Part shown: one piece after another, positions 23,861-32,983 of the stretch
How positions within the stretch are numbered: the stretch's first letter is position 1
Layout of the letters: each line of letters starts with the position of its first letter
Origin: an uncultured Bacilli bacterium
GTDB taxonomy: Bacteria > Bacillota_I > Bacilli_A > RF39 > UBA660
NCBI GenBank assembly: GCA_944358445.1
Contig: CALVRC010000004.1
Coordinates: 1 to 64,000, forward strand
DNA: 64,000 nucleotides
Direction of reading: 5' to 3'
Notes under the pieces: generated by a model
What the model was told of the DNA's origin: nothing
The model's database searches: none
What the model saw: only the letters and a program-made list of their open reading frames with translations
Translations under genes and position numbers: made by a program

Positions 23861-24574
23861 ATGACACCACACAATAGTGCGGAAAAAGGAGATATTGCGA
23901 AAACAGTTATTATGCCTGGAGATCCAATGAGGGCAAAATATATAGCTGAAAAATATTTAACTGATTATAGATTAGTTAACGAAGTTAGAGGAATGTATGC
24001 TTATACTGGGTTATATCAAGGTAAAGAGGTTACGGTTATGGCTCATGGAATGGGTATGCCAAGTATGGGAATATATGCTTATGAGCTTTATAAGTTTTAC
24101 GATGTAGAGGAAATTATTAGAATAGGTTCTTGTGGAGCTTATTTAGAAGAGATGAAATTATTTGATATTATTTTATCAACAGCTGTTTATACGGAAAGTA
24201 GTTTTGCTTTAACACTTAATAATGATTTATGTCACGTTGCTTATAGCGATGAGGATTTGAATGTTAAAATTGGTAAAGTCGCTTATCAAAATGACATAAA
24301 ATTATATCGTGGTATGACTGCTTGTTTAGATTGTTTTGATGTTTATGCGACTGATATTAGTAAATTTTTTGATAGAATGCCTAAGGATGTTAAGCCAATT
24401 GCGGCTGAAATGGAAGCTTTTGCTTTATTTTATGTTGCTAAAATGCTTAATAAGAAAGCGGCTTGTTTGATGAGTGTTGTTGATTCTAAATATATTAAAG
24501 ATGTGGCTACACCAGAAGAGAGAGAAAAAGGTTTAGATAAAATGATAAAACTTGCTTTAGATTCGGTTTTATAA
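23861..24574 (+). CDS. deoD: Purine nucleoside phosphorylase, DeoD type
   Basis: 237 aa, the usual size. Splits purine (deoxy)ribonucleosides with phosphate in nucleoside salvage; cytoplasmic hexamer. It begins MTPHNSAEKGDIAKTVIMPGDP, with the phosphate-binding Gly/Asp and Arg (PMRAKYI). RIGSCGAY is the second phosphate site, EMEAFALF binds the ribose, and the catalytic Asp is in VVDSK. ATG 23861 is chosen because it gives the canonical MTPHN start 8 bases after GGAG. Own promoter; no other nucleoside gene is adjacent. Confidence 0.97.
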   Translation: MTPHNSAEKGDIAKTVIMPGDPMRAKYIAEKYLTDYRLVNEVRGMYAYTGLYQGKEVTVMAHGMGMPSMGIYAYELYKFYDVEEIIRIGSCGAYLEEMKLFDIILSTAVYTESSFALTLNNDLCHVAYSDEDLNVKIGKVAYQNDIKLYRGMTACLDCFDVYATDISKFFDRMPKDVKPIAAEMEAFALFYVAKMLNKKAACLMSVVDSKYIKDVATPEEREKGLDKMIKLALDSVL

Positions 24575-24609
24575 TTTGATTTTGGTACATAATAATATGG
24601 GGGTGCGGA

Positions 24610-25866
24610 ATGGATTATATAGATTATGATATGAATGGATTTGATTTGCACGTTATAAAGACAGACCGGTTTAAAACTATTTCTTACAATATAAATATAA
24701 GATTTGATGATGAAAAAGATACTGAAAGATATATGGGATTACTTAGTAGATTACTTATTCAAACTAGCAAGAAATACGATAGTTTGAGAGATATTAATGT
24801 AGCTTGTGCAAGTATTTATGATCCTTCTTATAATATTAGGGTTTTGAGTAGTGGCTCAAAAGATATACTTACTTTGACAGCTAGTTTTGCCAATGAAAAA
24901 TATACTGAGGCAGGCATGAATGAAGCTAATTTTAAATTTTTGACAAGTTTTATTTTTGAACCTAAGATTATAGATAATGGTTTTGATAGAGAAGTATTTG
25001 AAATACAGAAAGAAAAGTTACTTGAATATTATAGAACTATGAAGGATAGGCCACAAGATTATGCGGGTGGTCGTTTATCTGAAGAGATGAAGTGTAAAAA
25101 ATATGATGTTATGAGTTTGGATGATTTGATTAAAAGTATTGAAAGTTTGACAGCTAAAGATCTTTACAGTTTTTATAAGAAGATTATGGATGAGGGTAAG
25201 CTTGACATATTTGTATGTGGTGATGTAGAGCCTTTAGAAATTCGTGATATTTTTAGTAAATTAATTAAATTTAAAGGAACAAAAGAAAAAATAGAACATT
25301 TAGTTAAACAAACTAGTTATAATAAAAAAGAAAGAATTATAATTGAACCATCTAATAATGTTCAAAGTAATTTAGCTATTGGTTGTAAACTTATGGATTT
25401 AACTGATTTTGAAAGGAATTATGTGTTTGTTTTATATTCTTGGATTTTAGGTGGAGGAATGAATTCACTTTTAACACAAACGGTTAGAGAAAAGAATTCG
25501 CTTTGTTATTATATTTATGCGGTTCGTCAGAATTTATTTGAGACAATGAAAATATATGCGGGAATAAATGGTTCTGATTTTGATAAAACATATTCTCTTG
25601 TGAAAGAAGAGATGAACAATATGGAAAAGGGAAATTTTTCTTCAGAATTATTTGAAGGTGTTAAGGAAATATATTATAATTCTTTAATTAAAATAGAGGA
25701 TTCACAAAGTGAAATTGTTGGAAATTACACATCAGAACTTTTTACTCATAATGATAAGATTGATGTTAGAAAAAAACAAATGGAGAAAGTTACTAAAGAA
25801 GATGTTATGAATTTAGCTAAAAAGGTACATATTGATACAGTGTATTTACTAAAGGGAGAAAGATAA
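24610..25866 (+). CDS. M16-family non-catalytic subunit (YmfF/AlbE-like)
   Basis: 418 aa with the two-domain M16 fold, but the N-terminal HxxEH zinc motif is missing, so it should be inactive alone. C-terminal M16 features remain (GGGMNSLLTQTVREKNSLCYYIYA). It is followed after one base by a catalytic M16 gene. This inactive-plus-active pair is the arrangement of B. subtilis YmfF/YmfH and of AlbE/AlbF. The function is likely processing of a small peptide or of a factor linked to EF-P modification, by family only. A G-rich ribosome site (GGGGGTGCGG) precedes the ATG. Confidence 0.85.
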   Translation: MDYIDYDMNGFDLHVIKTDRFKTISYNINIRFDDEKDTERYMGLLSRLLIQTSKKYDSLRDINVACASIYDPSYNIRVLSSGSKDILTLTASFANEKYTEAGMNEANFKFLTSFIFEPKIIDNGFDREVFEIQKEKLLEYYRTMKDRPQDYAGGRLSEEMKCKKYDVMSLDDLIKSIESLTAKDLYSFYKKIMDEGKLDIFVCGDVEPLEIRDIFSKLIKFKGTKEKIEHLVKQTSYNKKERIIIEPSNNVQSNLAIGCKLMDLTDFERNYVFVLYSWILGGGMNSLLTQTVREKNSLCYYIYAVRQNLFETMKIYAGINGSDFDKTYSLVKEEMNNMEKGNFSSELFEGVKEIYYNSLIKIEDSQSEIVGNYTSELFTHNDKIDVRKKQMEKVTKEDVMNLAKKVHIDTVYLLKGER

Positions 25867-25867
25867 A

Positions 25868-27154
25868 ATGGAGAAAAAAAGTTATGATGTTTTAGGTTTA
25901 GATGTATATGAAGAAGTTTTAGATAATGGACTTAGAGTGTTTATTTCTCCAATTCCTAGACATACAATTCATGCGAGAATAACTACTTTCTTTGGTGGCT
26001 CTATTTTAGAATTTAAAATGGATGGGTCTAAAGATTTTATTAGAGTTCCTGGAGGGATTGCTCATTTTTTGGAACATAAGATGTTTGAAAAAAAAGATGG
26101 TATAGATCCGCTTTCTGTTTATGAAAATAATGGGGCTTCTGGTAATGCTTTTACAAATGAATTTATAACTGCTTATCATTTTACAGGAGCTAGTCATTTT
26201 TATGAAAATTTAGATACTTTACTTAACTGTGTTCATGAACCTTATTTTACTGATGAAAATGTTTTAAAGGAAAAAGGTATTATCTCACAGGAAAAGAAAC
26301 AAGATTTGGATAATCCATTTTCAATTGTTTATGATAGAAGTTTAGTAAATACTTTTCATAATTTAGATTTTAAAAATACAGTTTTGGGAAGTTTAGAAGA
26401 TATTAATTCAATTACTAAAGAGGATTTATATAATTGTTATAATACTTTTTATCACCCTAGTAATATGATTTTGACTATTAGTGGTGATGTGAATGTGGAA
26501 AAGACAATAAAGTTTATTAAAGAGTTTTATAAGAAGTATGATTTTAAGAAAAGACCTAAAGTAGAGATTAAACACAAAGATGAACCAGAAAGTGTAGTTA
26601 AGAAAAAAGATATAATTTATATGGATAATTTATCTAAGGAAATATTAGTTAGTTATAAGGTGAAAAAACCAACTTATATCAAAGATGATTATTTAAATAA
26701 AGTTTATTTTTCCTTTTTACTTGATATGAAATTTGGAGCAATAGCGCCAATAACTGATATATTTGCAAAAAATAAAAATATAATTTCACCTGTTTCTGCT
26801 TATTTGGAAGTTGTGGATGATTATTATGTTATTTTATTTAATGCGACAGTTAAAGAGAATGAGAATGAAATTATTAATTTAATTGATAAAACTATTAAGG
26901 ATTTTGATTTTTGTGAAAAAGATTTTAATTTAATTAAAAAAGCAATTTTGAATTCAACTGTTTTATCAACAGAAAATTCAACTGGTATATGTAATATGAT
27001 ATCTAATCAAGTTTATTTTTATGGTAATCCTATTTATGATATGTATGATAAATTAAAAGGACTTAATTTTGAAACCTTTAAAAATTCTATTAAAGATATT
27101 AATTTAGATAATAGAAGTGTGGTTATTTTGGATAATAAAAACTCAAGAGGCTAA
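25868..27154 (+). CDS. M16-family zinc peptidase (YmfH/AlbF-like)
   Basis: 428 aa. The inverted zinc motif HFLEH (GGIAHFLEHKMFEKK) is at about residue 62, and the third ligand Glu lies about 75 residues later in the KGIISQEKKQ segment, so the active site is complete. It is the catalytic partner of the preceding inactive M16 protein and is surely cotranscribed with it. The last codons overlap the convergent YigZ gene by 12 bases, inside a shared bidirectional terminator. Its substrate is unknown; the pair could also act in RiPP leader cleavage elsewhere in the genome. Confidence 0.9.
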   Translation: MEKKSYDVLGLDVYEEVLDNGLRVFISPIPRHTIHARITTFFGGSILEFKMDGSKDFIRVPGGIAHFLEHKMFEKKDGIDPLSVYENNGASGNAFTNEFITAYHFTGASHFYENLDTLLNCVHEPYFTDENVLKEKGIISQEKKQDLDNPFSIVYDRSLVNTFHNLDFKNTVLGSLEDINSITKEDLYNCYNTFYHPSNMILTISGDVNVEKTIKFIKEFYKKYDFKKRPKVEIKHKDEPESVVKKKDIIYMDNLSKEILVSYKVKKPTYIKDDYLNKVYFSFLLDMKFGAIAPITDIFAKNKNIISPVSAYLEVVDDYYVILFNATVKENENEIINLIDKTIKDFDFCEKDFNLIKKAILNSTVLSTENSTGICNMISNQVYFYGNPIYDMYDKLKGLNFETFKNSIKDINLDNRSVVILDNKNSRG

Positions 27155-27176
27155 GGTTATTTGCTTCTTGAGTTTT
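27138..27176. terminator. Bidirectional terminator between M16 and YigZ genes
   Basis: A 14-bp stem (27138-27151 with 27163-27176, one G-U pair) with A-runs on the left and T-runs on the right serves both convergent genes and lies within both coding ends. Confidence 0.85.
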
Positions 27177-27727
27177 ATTTTACTTAATTTAGTTAATTCA
27201 TTTTCTATTTGGTTAAATTTTTCTTTTTCAATATTGAAAGTGTATGTTATATTGGTTTGATAAGTTTTTTTAATATCAATATTTTTAAGTAGGTAATCTA
27301 TTTGTTTTAAGTTATCATAAGGAAATTCGATAGTTATATTATATCCATTTACTAGATTAGTGATATTAGCTTTGTTTAATGCTTCACTTGCACTAGTACT
27401 ATATGCTCTAATTAATCCACCAGCTCCTAATTTAATGCCACCAAAGTATCTTATTACTACACATAGTATATTAGTTAAGTTATTTTGCTTTAAAACATTT
27501 AAGATAGGCATACCAGCAGTACCACTTGGTTCACCATTATCAGAACATTTTTCGTGATTATTTATAATGTATGCATAGCAGTAGTGAGTCGCATCTTTAT
27601 ATGTTTTTTTTATATCTTCTAATTTTTCTTTAATTTTATTTATATCATTTATATTAGTTAAAACTGTAATAAATTTAGATTTATTGATAATGATTTCGTT
27701 TATGACTTCTTCTTTAATAGATTTCAT
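27143..27727 (-). CDS. yigZ: YigZ/IMPACT-family protein
   Basis: 194 aa, the size of bacterial YigZ. The N-terminal UPF0029 domain contains the signature HYCYAYI, DNGEPSGTAGMPIL and VIRYFGGIKLGAGGLIRAYS; a C-terminal ferredoxin-like domain follows. IMPACT/YigZ proteins bind ribosomes or nucleic acids and modulate translation; the exact bacterial role is unsettled. The start is set at the ATG preceded by GGTGAT (27727); an upstream in-frame ATG at 27772 lies in the promoter. Convergent with the M16 operon. Confidence 0.93.
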   Translation of the reverse strand: MKSIKEEVINEIIINKSKFITVLTNINDINKIKEKLEDIKKTYKDATHYCYAYIINNHEKCSDNGEPSGTAGMPILNVLKQNNLTNILCVVIRYFGGIKLGAGGLIRAYSTSASEALNKANITNLVNGYNITIEFPYDNLKQIDYLLKNIDIKKTYQTNITYTFNIEKEKFNQIENELTKLSKIKLKKQITLAS

Positions 27728-27743
27728 TAATATCACCAATTTA

Positions 27744-27772
27744 ATTATAGAAAAAACAATTAAAAAATACAA
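27744..27772 (-). promoter_or_regulatory. Promoter of yigZ
   Basis: Minus strand: TTGTAT (27772-27767), 17-bp spacer, TATAAT (27749-27744). The -35 lies inside the terminator of the gene upstream. Confidence 0.75.
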
Positions 27773-27793
27773 GATTTTAGTGATCTTGTATTT
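27762..27793 (-). terminator. Terminator of the two-gene lipoprotein operon
   Basis: A perfect 11-bp stem (27793-27783 with 27775-27765) followed on the minus strand by six Ts. Confidence 0.85.
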
Positions 27794-28259
27794 AGCTCAA
27801 TGCTTTTTGTTTTGAATTTGATTTTTCTAGGGTAATAGGTGTTCCTGAATATGGATAAGCAATTTCTTTTGTTTCAGTGTGTTTATATTCAAGAGCTGTT
27901 ACAGGTACTACATTTATAAAATTATATTTAATTTGATAGGTTGTGGATCCAGGTCCTGACCTTGATGTGATGGTTTCACTACTTACATATTCATATCCTT
28001 CTGGAATGTTTATCTGACCGTTGTTTTTGTATTGAATGGAAACAATTGTATATATGAAGTGCTCGCCTGGATTGAAATCTTTAGAGTTTCCTGTTGGTTT
28101 CCAAAATAAATTTTCAGTTCCGTTTTCATCATGATATATTTCTCCGTTTTCTTCTTTTTCTTCTGGTATTTCTTTGCAACCGGTTAAATTATTTAATAAG
28201 ATGATTCCACTTAGCGAACAAAATAATTTTAAGCAATTTCTTCTAGTTATATTTTCCAT
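27792..28259 (-). CDS. Putative lipoprotein with a twin-Arg-like signal
   Basis: 155 aa. The N-terminus (MENITRRNCLKLFCSLSGIILLNNLTGC) has twin Arg, a hydrophobic core and a lipobox-like LTGC, so it is likely an exported lipoprotein, perhaps through Tat. The mature part is acidic and then beta-rich (YEYVSSETITSRSGPGS) with no recognised domain. It follows the 28286 gene by 26 bases in the same orientation, and both begin with similar T-R-R/K signals. AAGAGG precedes the ATG. Function unknown; no Tat genes are in the window. Confidence 0.65.
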   Translation of the reverse strand: MENITRRNCLKLFCSLSGIILLNNLTGCKEIPEEKEENGEIYHDENGTENLFWKPTGNSKDFNPGEHFIYTIVSIQYKNNGQINIPEGYEYVSSETITSRSGPGSTTYQIKYNFINVVPVTALEYKHTETKEIAYPYSGTPITLEKSNSKQKALS

Positions 28260-28285
28260 TTTAAACCTCTTTTCTGGATATAAAT

Positions 28286-28756
28286 TTATTTTGTTTTTGA
28301 ATTAACAGCTTTGAATAATTCACTATTTTTAGATAATATATCAGATTGGTATTTTTCAATTTTGTCTAATTTGTCTTTACTATTTGATGTAAATGTATAA
28401 TTTATGTTATCTTTAGTTTCAATAGAAATATCTTCTATAGGTGTTATTAAGCCATCCTCTTTTTTAGGTAATGTATAAATATCACATCCATCATGATTTA
28501 TTATTTCTTTTGATATTAGTTCATTTGCAAATTCTTCTTCTTGACCTTGCATTAAAATACCATTTATTAAAATATAAATAACGCCTTTCGAATCTTTATT
28601 TAATATTAAAAATTCATTTGGATTTACCATAATATTTGATATATATTTTGTTTCTATTTCCTTTGGTAATTTAGAAAATACTAATGTACTACCAATAATA
28701 CCGGCTGCAGCTGAGCCACACATTAATACAAATTCCTTTCTTGTTAATTTTTGCAT
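28286..28756 (-). CDS. Putative exported protein with a Tat-like signal
   Basis: 156 aa. The N-terminal signal MQKLTRKEFVLMCGSAAAGIIG resembles the Tat consensus (T-R-K-x-F-V) and is followed by a soluble, Lys/Glu-rich domain with no family match. It is the first gene of a two-gene unit with the lipoprotein. AAAGGAGG precedes the start and a consensus promoter lies upstream. The pair of small T-R-(R/K) proteins suggests a surface complex or electron-carrier accessory, but no cofactor motif is visible. Confidence 0.65.
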   Translation of the reverse strand: MQKLTRKEFVLMCGSAAAGIIGSTLVFSKLPKEIETKYISNIMVNPNEFLILNKDSKGVIYILINGILMQGQEEEFANELISKEIINHDGCDIYTLPKKEDGLITPIEDISIETKDNINYTFTSNSKDKLDKIEKYQSDILSKNSELFKAVNSKTK

Positions 28757-28784
28757 TTATAAAACCTCCTTTTTACAGGTGGTT

Positions 28785-28812
28785 ATTATAACATTTTTTT
28801 TGTTTTTGTCAA
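28785..28812 (-). promoter_or_regulatory. Promoter of the exported-protein operon
   Basis: Minus strand: TTGACA (28812-28807), 16-bp spacer, TATAAT (28790-28785). Confidence 0.85.
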
Positions 28813-28835
28813 ATTGACGCTAATGAATGTTTTAC

Positions 28836-28864
28836 TTGATTAAATAGTAATATTTCATTATAAT
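28836..28864 (+). promoter_or_regulatory. Promoter of uvrC
   Basis: TTGATT (28836-28841), 17-bp spacer, TATAAT (28859-28864). Confidence 0.85.
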
Positions 28865-28886
28865 TACTTAGAGAGGTGAAGATGTT

Positions 28887-30665
28887 ATGGTAATAGATAA
28901 GTTGAAGTTAATTCCACATAAACCTGGTTGTTATTTAATGAAGGATAAAGATGGAGTAATTATTTATGTTGGTAAAGCTAAAGATTTAAAAAATAGACTT
29001 AATTCTTATTTTCATTCTTCACATACTGGTAAAACAGCTAGATTAGTTAATGATATTGCGGATTTTGATTATATTGTAGTGTCATCTGAGACAGAGTCTT
29101 TGATTTTAGAGATTAGTTTGATTAAAAAACATGATCCTAAATATAATATATTACTTAGGGATGATAAGAGTTATCCTTATATTGAACTTACGGAAGAAAA
29201 GGTTCCTAGATTATTAATTGTTAGAAATGTTCATAGGAAAAAGAAGAAAACAAGGCTATTTGGTCCTTATCCTAATGTTTATGCAGCAAGAAAGGTTGTT
29301 AATTTATTAAATAGATTATATCCTTTAAGAAAATGCAATACATATCAAAAAAGACCTTGTTTATATTATCACATAGGACAGTGTTTGGGTTATTGTACGA
29401 ATAATGTATCTAAAGAGAAAATTGAGGAGATGGAAAAAGATATTGTTAGTTTTTTAAAAGGTAATGATGAGATTGTTACAAATAAGTTGAAAGAAGAGAT
29501 TCAAAAGGAAAGTGAAATTTTACATTTTGAAAAAGCTTTAGAACTGAAAAATTTACTTGATGATATTAATGTAATCTTAGTTAAACAAAAAATTGAAGTT
29601 AACGATAATATAGATAGAGATATATTTGGTTATTATAATGATGGAAATTATTTGAGTGTATTTGTATTATTTGTTAGAGGTAGCAAGATAAGTGGGCATC
29701 ATCATCAAATTATTCCACTTATTGATGAAGAGGGAGAAGAACTTACTAGATATATTGCTAAATTCTATGAGAAAGCATTGATTCCTAAAGAGGTTTTGGT
29801 GCCTAATATTGTAGATTGTGAACTTCTTTCTGATTATTTTAAGGTTAAAGTAATTGTACCTTTAAAAGGTGTTAAGAAAAAACTAGTTGATATGGCTTCT
29901 GATAATGCAAAGAAACAACTTGAAGATGAGTATGAGCTTGTTATTAAGAATGAAGAGAAGACAGTTAAGGCTAATGAAGAGTTAAAGAATGTTCTTGGTT
30001 TAAATAAATTAGATAGAATTGAACTTTTTGATAATGCACATTTATTTGGAACATATAATGTGTCTGGTATGGTTGTATTTATAGATGGAATGCCGGCTAA
30101 AAATGAGTACCGTAAATTTAAAATATCAGTTGATAAGAACGATGATTATGGAACGATGCGAGAAGTTTTATATAGAAGATATTTTAGGGTTTTGAAAGAT
30201 AACTTGGTTAGACCAGATTTAGTTATTGTTGATGGTGGAATAGGTCAGATGAATGTTGCTAAAGAGGTATTAGATAGTTTAGGTATGAATATTAATTTAG
30301 TTGGTCTTAAAAAAGATGATAAGCATTCGACTAATGCTTTAGTAACGTTTGATGGTGAAATACCTATTGAGAAAAGAAGTAATTTATTTCATTATTTGGA
30401 GAGGATGCAGGATGAGGTGCATAATTTTACTATTAATTATCATAAACAAATTAGAAGCAAAGGGCTATATGCTTCTATATTAGATGATATTCCAGGTATT
30501 GGCACTGAACGTAAAAAAGAATTACTTAAAAAATATAAGACTGTTGAGAATATGCGCAAACAAAGTGTGGAAGAGTTATCTAGTGTATTACCTCATAAAG
30601 TTGCACAAGAGCTTAAAGATATTTTGGAGAGTATGAAGGAAAAAAATGAAATGAAAGATGAATAA
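28887..30665 (+). CDS. uvrC: Excinuclease ABC subunit C
   Basis: 592 aa, full length. Makes both incisions in nucleotide excision repair with UvrA and UvrB. The GIY-YIG nuclease is at residues 10-90 (GCYLMKDKDGVIIYVGKAKDLKNR). The UvrB-binding UVR helix is near residue 200 (FEKALELKNLLDDI). The RNase H-like nuclease follows (FDNAHLFGTYNVSGMVVFIDG, then DLVIVDGGIGQ), and a helix-hairpin-helix pair ends the protein (LDDIPGIGTERKKELLKKY). ATG 28887 follows AGAGGTG; the ATG 5 bases earlier is out of frame. Promoter and gene stand alone. Confidence 0.98.
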   Translation: MVIDKLKLIPHKPGCYLMKDKDGVIIYVGKAKDLKNRLNSYFHSSHTGKTARLVNDIADFDYIVVSSETESLILEISLIKKHDPKYNILLRDDKSYPYIELTEEKVPRLLIVRNVHRKKKKTRLFGPYPNVYAARKVVNLLNRLYPLRKCNTYQKRPCLYYHIGQCLGYCTNNVSKEKIEEMEKDIVSFLKGNDEIVTNKLKEEIQKESEILHFEKALELKNLLDDINVILVKQKIEVNDNIDRDIFGYYNDGNYLSVFVLFVRGSKISGHHHQIIPLIDEEGEELTRYIAKFYEKALIPKEVLVPNIVDCELLSDYFKVKVIVPLKGVKKKLVDMASDNAKKQLEDEYELVIKNEEKTVKANEELKNVLGLNKLDRIELFDNAHLFGTYNVSGMVVFIDGMPAKNEYRKFKISVDKNDDYGTMREVLYRRYFRVLKDNLVRPDLVIVDGGIGQMNVAKEVLDSLGMNINLVGLKKDDKHSTNALVTFDGEIPIEKRSNLFHYLERMQDEVHNFTINYHKQIRSKGLYASILDDIPGIGTERKKELLKKYKTVENMRKQSVEELSSVLPHKVAQELKDILESMKEKNEMKDE

Positions 30666-30755
30666 ATTTACACACTAATCTTGACAAGACCCGTTTCTTG
30701 AAAATAAAAACGAAGTTTTTAAATGTGTTTTTTGAATTTATTAATGATATTTTTG

Positions 30756-30790
30756 GGGATTTTAAGAAGTATTAAAAATCCCGAAATTTT
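30756..30790 (+). terminator. Hairpin downstream of uvrC
   Basis: GGGATTTT (30756-30763) pairs with AAAATCCC (30775-30782), followed by GAAATTTTTT. It lies 90 bases after uvrC; the T-run is offset, so strength is uncertain. Confidence 0.5.
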
Positions 30791-30879
30791 TTATTAATTT
30801 TAAAATTTTATTAGGTATTGAAATACAAGGGATATTATGTAGATTAAAAAAATGATGGTAAAATTTTACTCGACATAAC

Positions 30880-30908
30880 TTTACATTTTTTTTTTATTTT
30901 GATATTAT
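30880..30908 (+). promoter_or_regulatory. Promoter of the 30933 operon
   Basis: TTTACA (30880-30885), 17-bp spacer, TATTAT (30903-30908). Confidence 0.65.
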
Positions 30909-30932
30909 GGTATAAGATAAGAGGGTGCAGTT

Positions 30933-31514
30933 ATGAAGAAGTCTTTGATGATAATTGGGGTTGTTATTTTAATTATCGTTGTTATATTTATAGGAGCATG
31001 GATTTGGGTAGATGGATTAAAAGTGGATAAAGCGGCTACTAAGGTAAAAATGGATGAAATAAAAGAGGCTTATCCTGATTTTAATACAGCAGTTGATGAA
31101 TTTTCTAATTTAAGAAATCAATTTTATACTTATAAGGAAGATTTATATTTAGAAACTTTAAGGGATAATTCAGAAGAGTGGAATAATTTTATTAATACTT
31201 ATATGGCTGGGATTCAAAAGGTAGAAGATAGTGCGAGAACATTAAAAGAAAATTGTGATATAGAATATGGGGATGTAAGTGTCAGCACAAAATGTAATAC
31301 ATTTAAAGCTAATTATGAGGCGGCTATGAATTATTATATAAGTGACGCTAAACTTTATAATCAAATGGTTGATGAATATGATAAGTATAATGCAGAAAAT
31401 GGTAATACTTTTGCTAAAGTAAATAGAGCTGAACTTAGTATTTATCAAGATTATATAGATTATGATAAAGATGGAGAATGTTTTGGTAAAGAGGAGGCAA
31501 GTTTGAATGAATAA
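30933..31514 (+). CDS. Membrane-anchored helical protein
   Basis: 193 aa: N-terminal membrane anchor (residues 3-27, no lipobox), then a mostly helical extracellular domain (residues 30-185) with two Cys in ENCDIEYGDVSVSTKC and several Tyr-rich helices. Unrecognised. It overlaps the phosphodiester glycosidase gene by 8 bases, so the two are translationally coupled and probably act together at the envelope. AGAGGGTG precedes the ATG. Confidence 0.7.
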   Translation: MKKSLMIIGVVILIIVVIFIGAWIWVDGLKVDKAATKVKMDEIKEAYPDFNTAVDEFSNLRNQFYTYKEDLYLETLRDNSEEWNNFINTYMAGIQKVEDSARTLKENCDIEYGDVSVSTKCNTFKANYEAAMNYYISDAKLYNQMVDEYDKYNAENGNTFAKVNRAELSIYQDYIDYDKDGECFGKEEASLNE

Positions 31515-32883
31515 AGATGAGATTGAAAATTTATTTGATGATGAAGAGTTAGAGGATAAAAATAATAAGGAAATAGAAAACGATATTACTAATAAATTAG
31601 ATGATAAAAATACTGATGAGTCAGAAAAAAAAGATATTTATGGGTTAGAAAACAAAGAAGAATATATAAAAGATCCATCTTTGGATGATGTTTTTCCTGA
31701 TAAAAATGATGTAGATATTGATAGATTACTAGATAAGTTTGAAGAAGAGACTAAAGAATATGATGATTCTAAAGATGATTTAGAGGTTAAGTCAGATGAA
31801 GGTGAAATAAAAGAAAATAATAATATTTCTAAAAAAGAAACAAAAGATAAAAAGAAAATGAAACTATGGCAAAAAATAGTTGTAGTTTTAATTTGTTTAG
31901 GATTAATATTTGGTAGTGGATTAGCTTTTCTCTTATATGGTCCTTATCCTGTTTTTAGAAACTGGCTTATAACAACTGCAATGACAACTATGAGTCATAA
32001 ATATTTGGCTACTTGGTTTTATGATGATGAGACTATTAATAAAGTTATGCAGGATAATTATGTTAGGGAATCTGATGAAGAAACTGATTTAGATGCGATT
32101 AGTTTTGTTGATTATAGTAATTCTAAGGTTATGTATAAAAATAAATACGAAAAAGAAATTTTAACACATGAAGAGGGTGCAACTTATAAATTAATTAATA
32201 TAAATGGTGATGGTATAAGAGGTTATTTAGTGGCAATTTATGATCCTTCTAAGGTAAAGGTGGCTACTGCTAGTAATATGAATAGTAATGGTGAGATGCT
32301 TACAACTATTGCTGAAAAAAATAATGCGGTTGTAGCTATGAATGCTAGTGGTTTTTATGATCCTGGATACATGGGTAATGGTGGAAAACCTCATGGAGCT
32401 GTTATCAAAGACGGAAAGTTAATTAGTAATTTACCTAGGTCTGGTGTTGGCGGAGGTATAATGGGATTTACTCAAGATAATAAATTTATTATGGGTAAGA
32501 TGAGTGCGGAAGAAGCTTTAAATAAAGGTGTTCGTGATGCTGTTGAATTTGGACCATTTTTAATTGTTAATGGCGAGCCTTCATTTATTAAAGGTAATGG
32601 GGGCTGGGGTACTGCACCTAGAAGTGCAATCGGTCAAAGAAAAGATGGTATTGTTTTATTTTTAGTTATGGATGGAAGAGATTATCTTAATGGTATTGAT
32701 GGAGTTGGTATGGTTGAACTTACTGAAATTATGATGCAGTATGGTGCTTATAATGCAGCTAATTTAGATGGTGGTACTTCTTGCGGATTAGTTATTAATG
32801 GAAAGCTTACTAATAAACCAGTAAATGGTAGTGGTAAAAAAACTACTAGAGCTATTCCTAATGCTTGGATAGTAACTAAATAA
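31507..32883 (+). CDS. Phosphodiester glycosidase (NAGPA-type) membrane protein
   Basis: 458 aa. An acidic, low-complexity cytoplasmic N-terminus (residues 1-115) and one membrane helix (about 120-142) precede the extracellular phosphodiester glycosidase domain (about 225-458). The domain shows VVAMNASGFYDPG, GPFLIVNGEP, APRSAIGQRKDGIVLFLVMDGR and NLDGGTSCGLVING, the PF09992 hallmark. Relatives remove GlcNAc from phosphodiesters or modify wall polymers and exopolysaccharides. It overlaps the anchor protein gene upstream. The long acidic tail is unusual and could recruit a cytoplasmic partner. Confidence 0.9.
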   Translation: MNKDEIENLFDDEELEDKNNKEIENDITNKLDDKNTDESEKKDIYGLENKEEYIKDPSLDDVFPDKNDVDIDRLLDKFEEETKEYDDSKDDLEVKSDEGEIKENNNISKKETKDKKKMKLWQKIVVVLICLGLIFGSGLAFLLYGPYPVFRNWLITTAMTTMSHKYLATWFYDDETINKVMQDNYVRESDEETDLDAISFVDYSNSKVMYKNKYEKEILTHEEGATYKLININGDGIRGYLVAIYDPSKVKVATASNMNSNGEMLTTIAEKNNAVVAMNASGFYDPGYMGNGGKPHGAVIKDGKLISNLPRSGVGGGIMGFTQDNKFIMGKMSAEEALNKGVRDAVEFGPFLIVNGEPSFIKGNGGWGTAPRSAIGQRKDGIVLFLVMDGRDYLNGIDGVGMVELTEIMMQYGAYNAANLDGGTSCGLVINGKLTNKPVNGSGKKTTRAIPNAWIVTK

Positions 32884-32949
32884 TTTTTAATAAATAGACA
32901 TATATTTACATTAGAGAAATTATTTAGTTAGTTTGTTATTTATATCAAG

Positions 32950-32958
32950 TGATATAAT
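32950..32958 (+). promoter_or_regulatory. Extended -10 promoter for the DUF3048 gene
   Basis: TGA-TATAAT, with no convincing -35. Confidence 0.65.
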
Positions 32959-32983
32959 GATAATACAAAGTGAGGGATAGTTT

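Noticed and set aside
27143-27772. Longer YigZ start at 27772
   Set aside because: The extra N-terminus lies in the promoter (TATAAT at 27749-27744) and lacks a ribosome site; the GGTGAT-preceded ATG at 27727 gives the family's usual start.
30666-30755. Hairpins CAAGA/TCTTG and AAAAAC/GTTTTT after uvrC as a small RNA
   Set aside because: Only 5-6 bp stems in AT-rich DNA, without a promoter in front; chance structures are likely.
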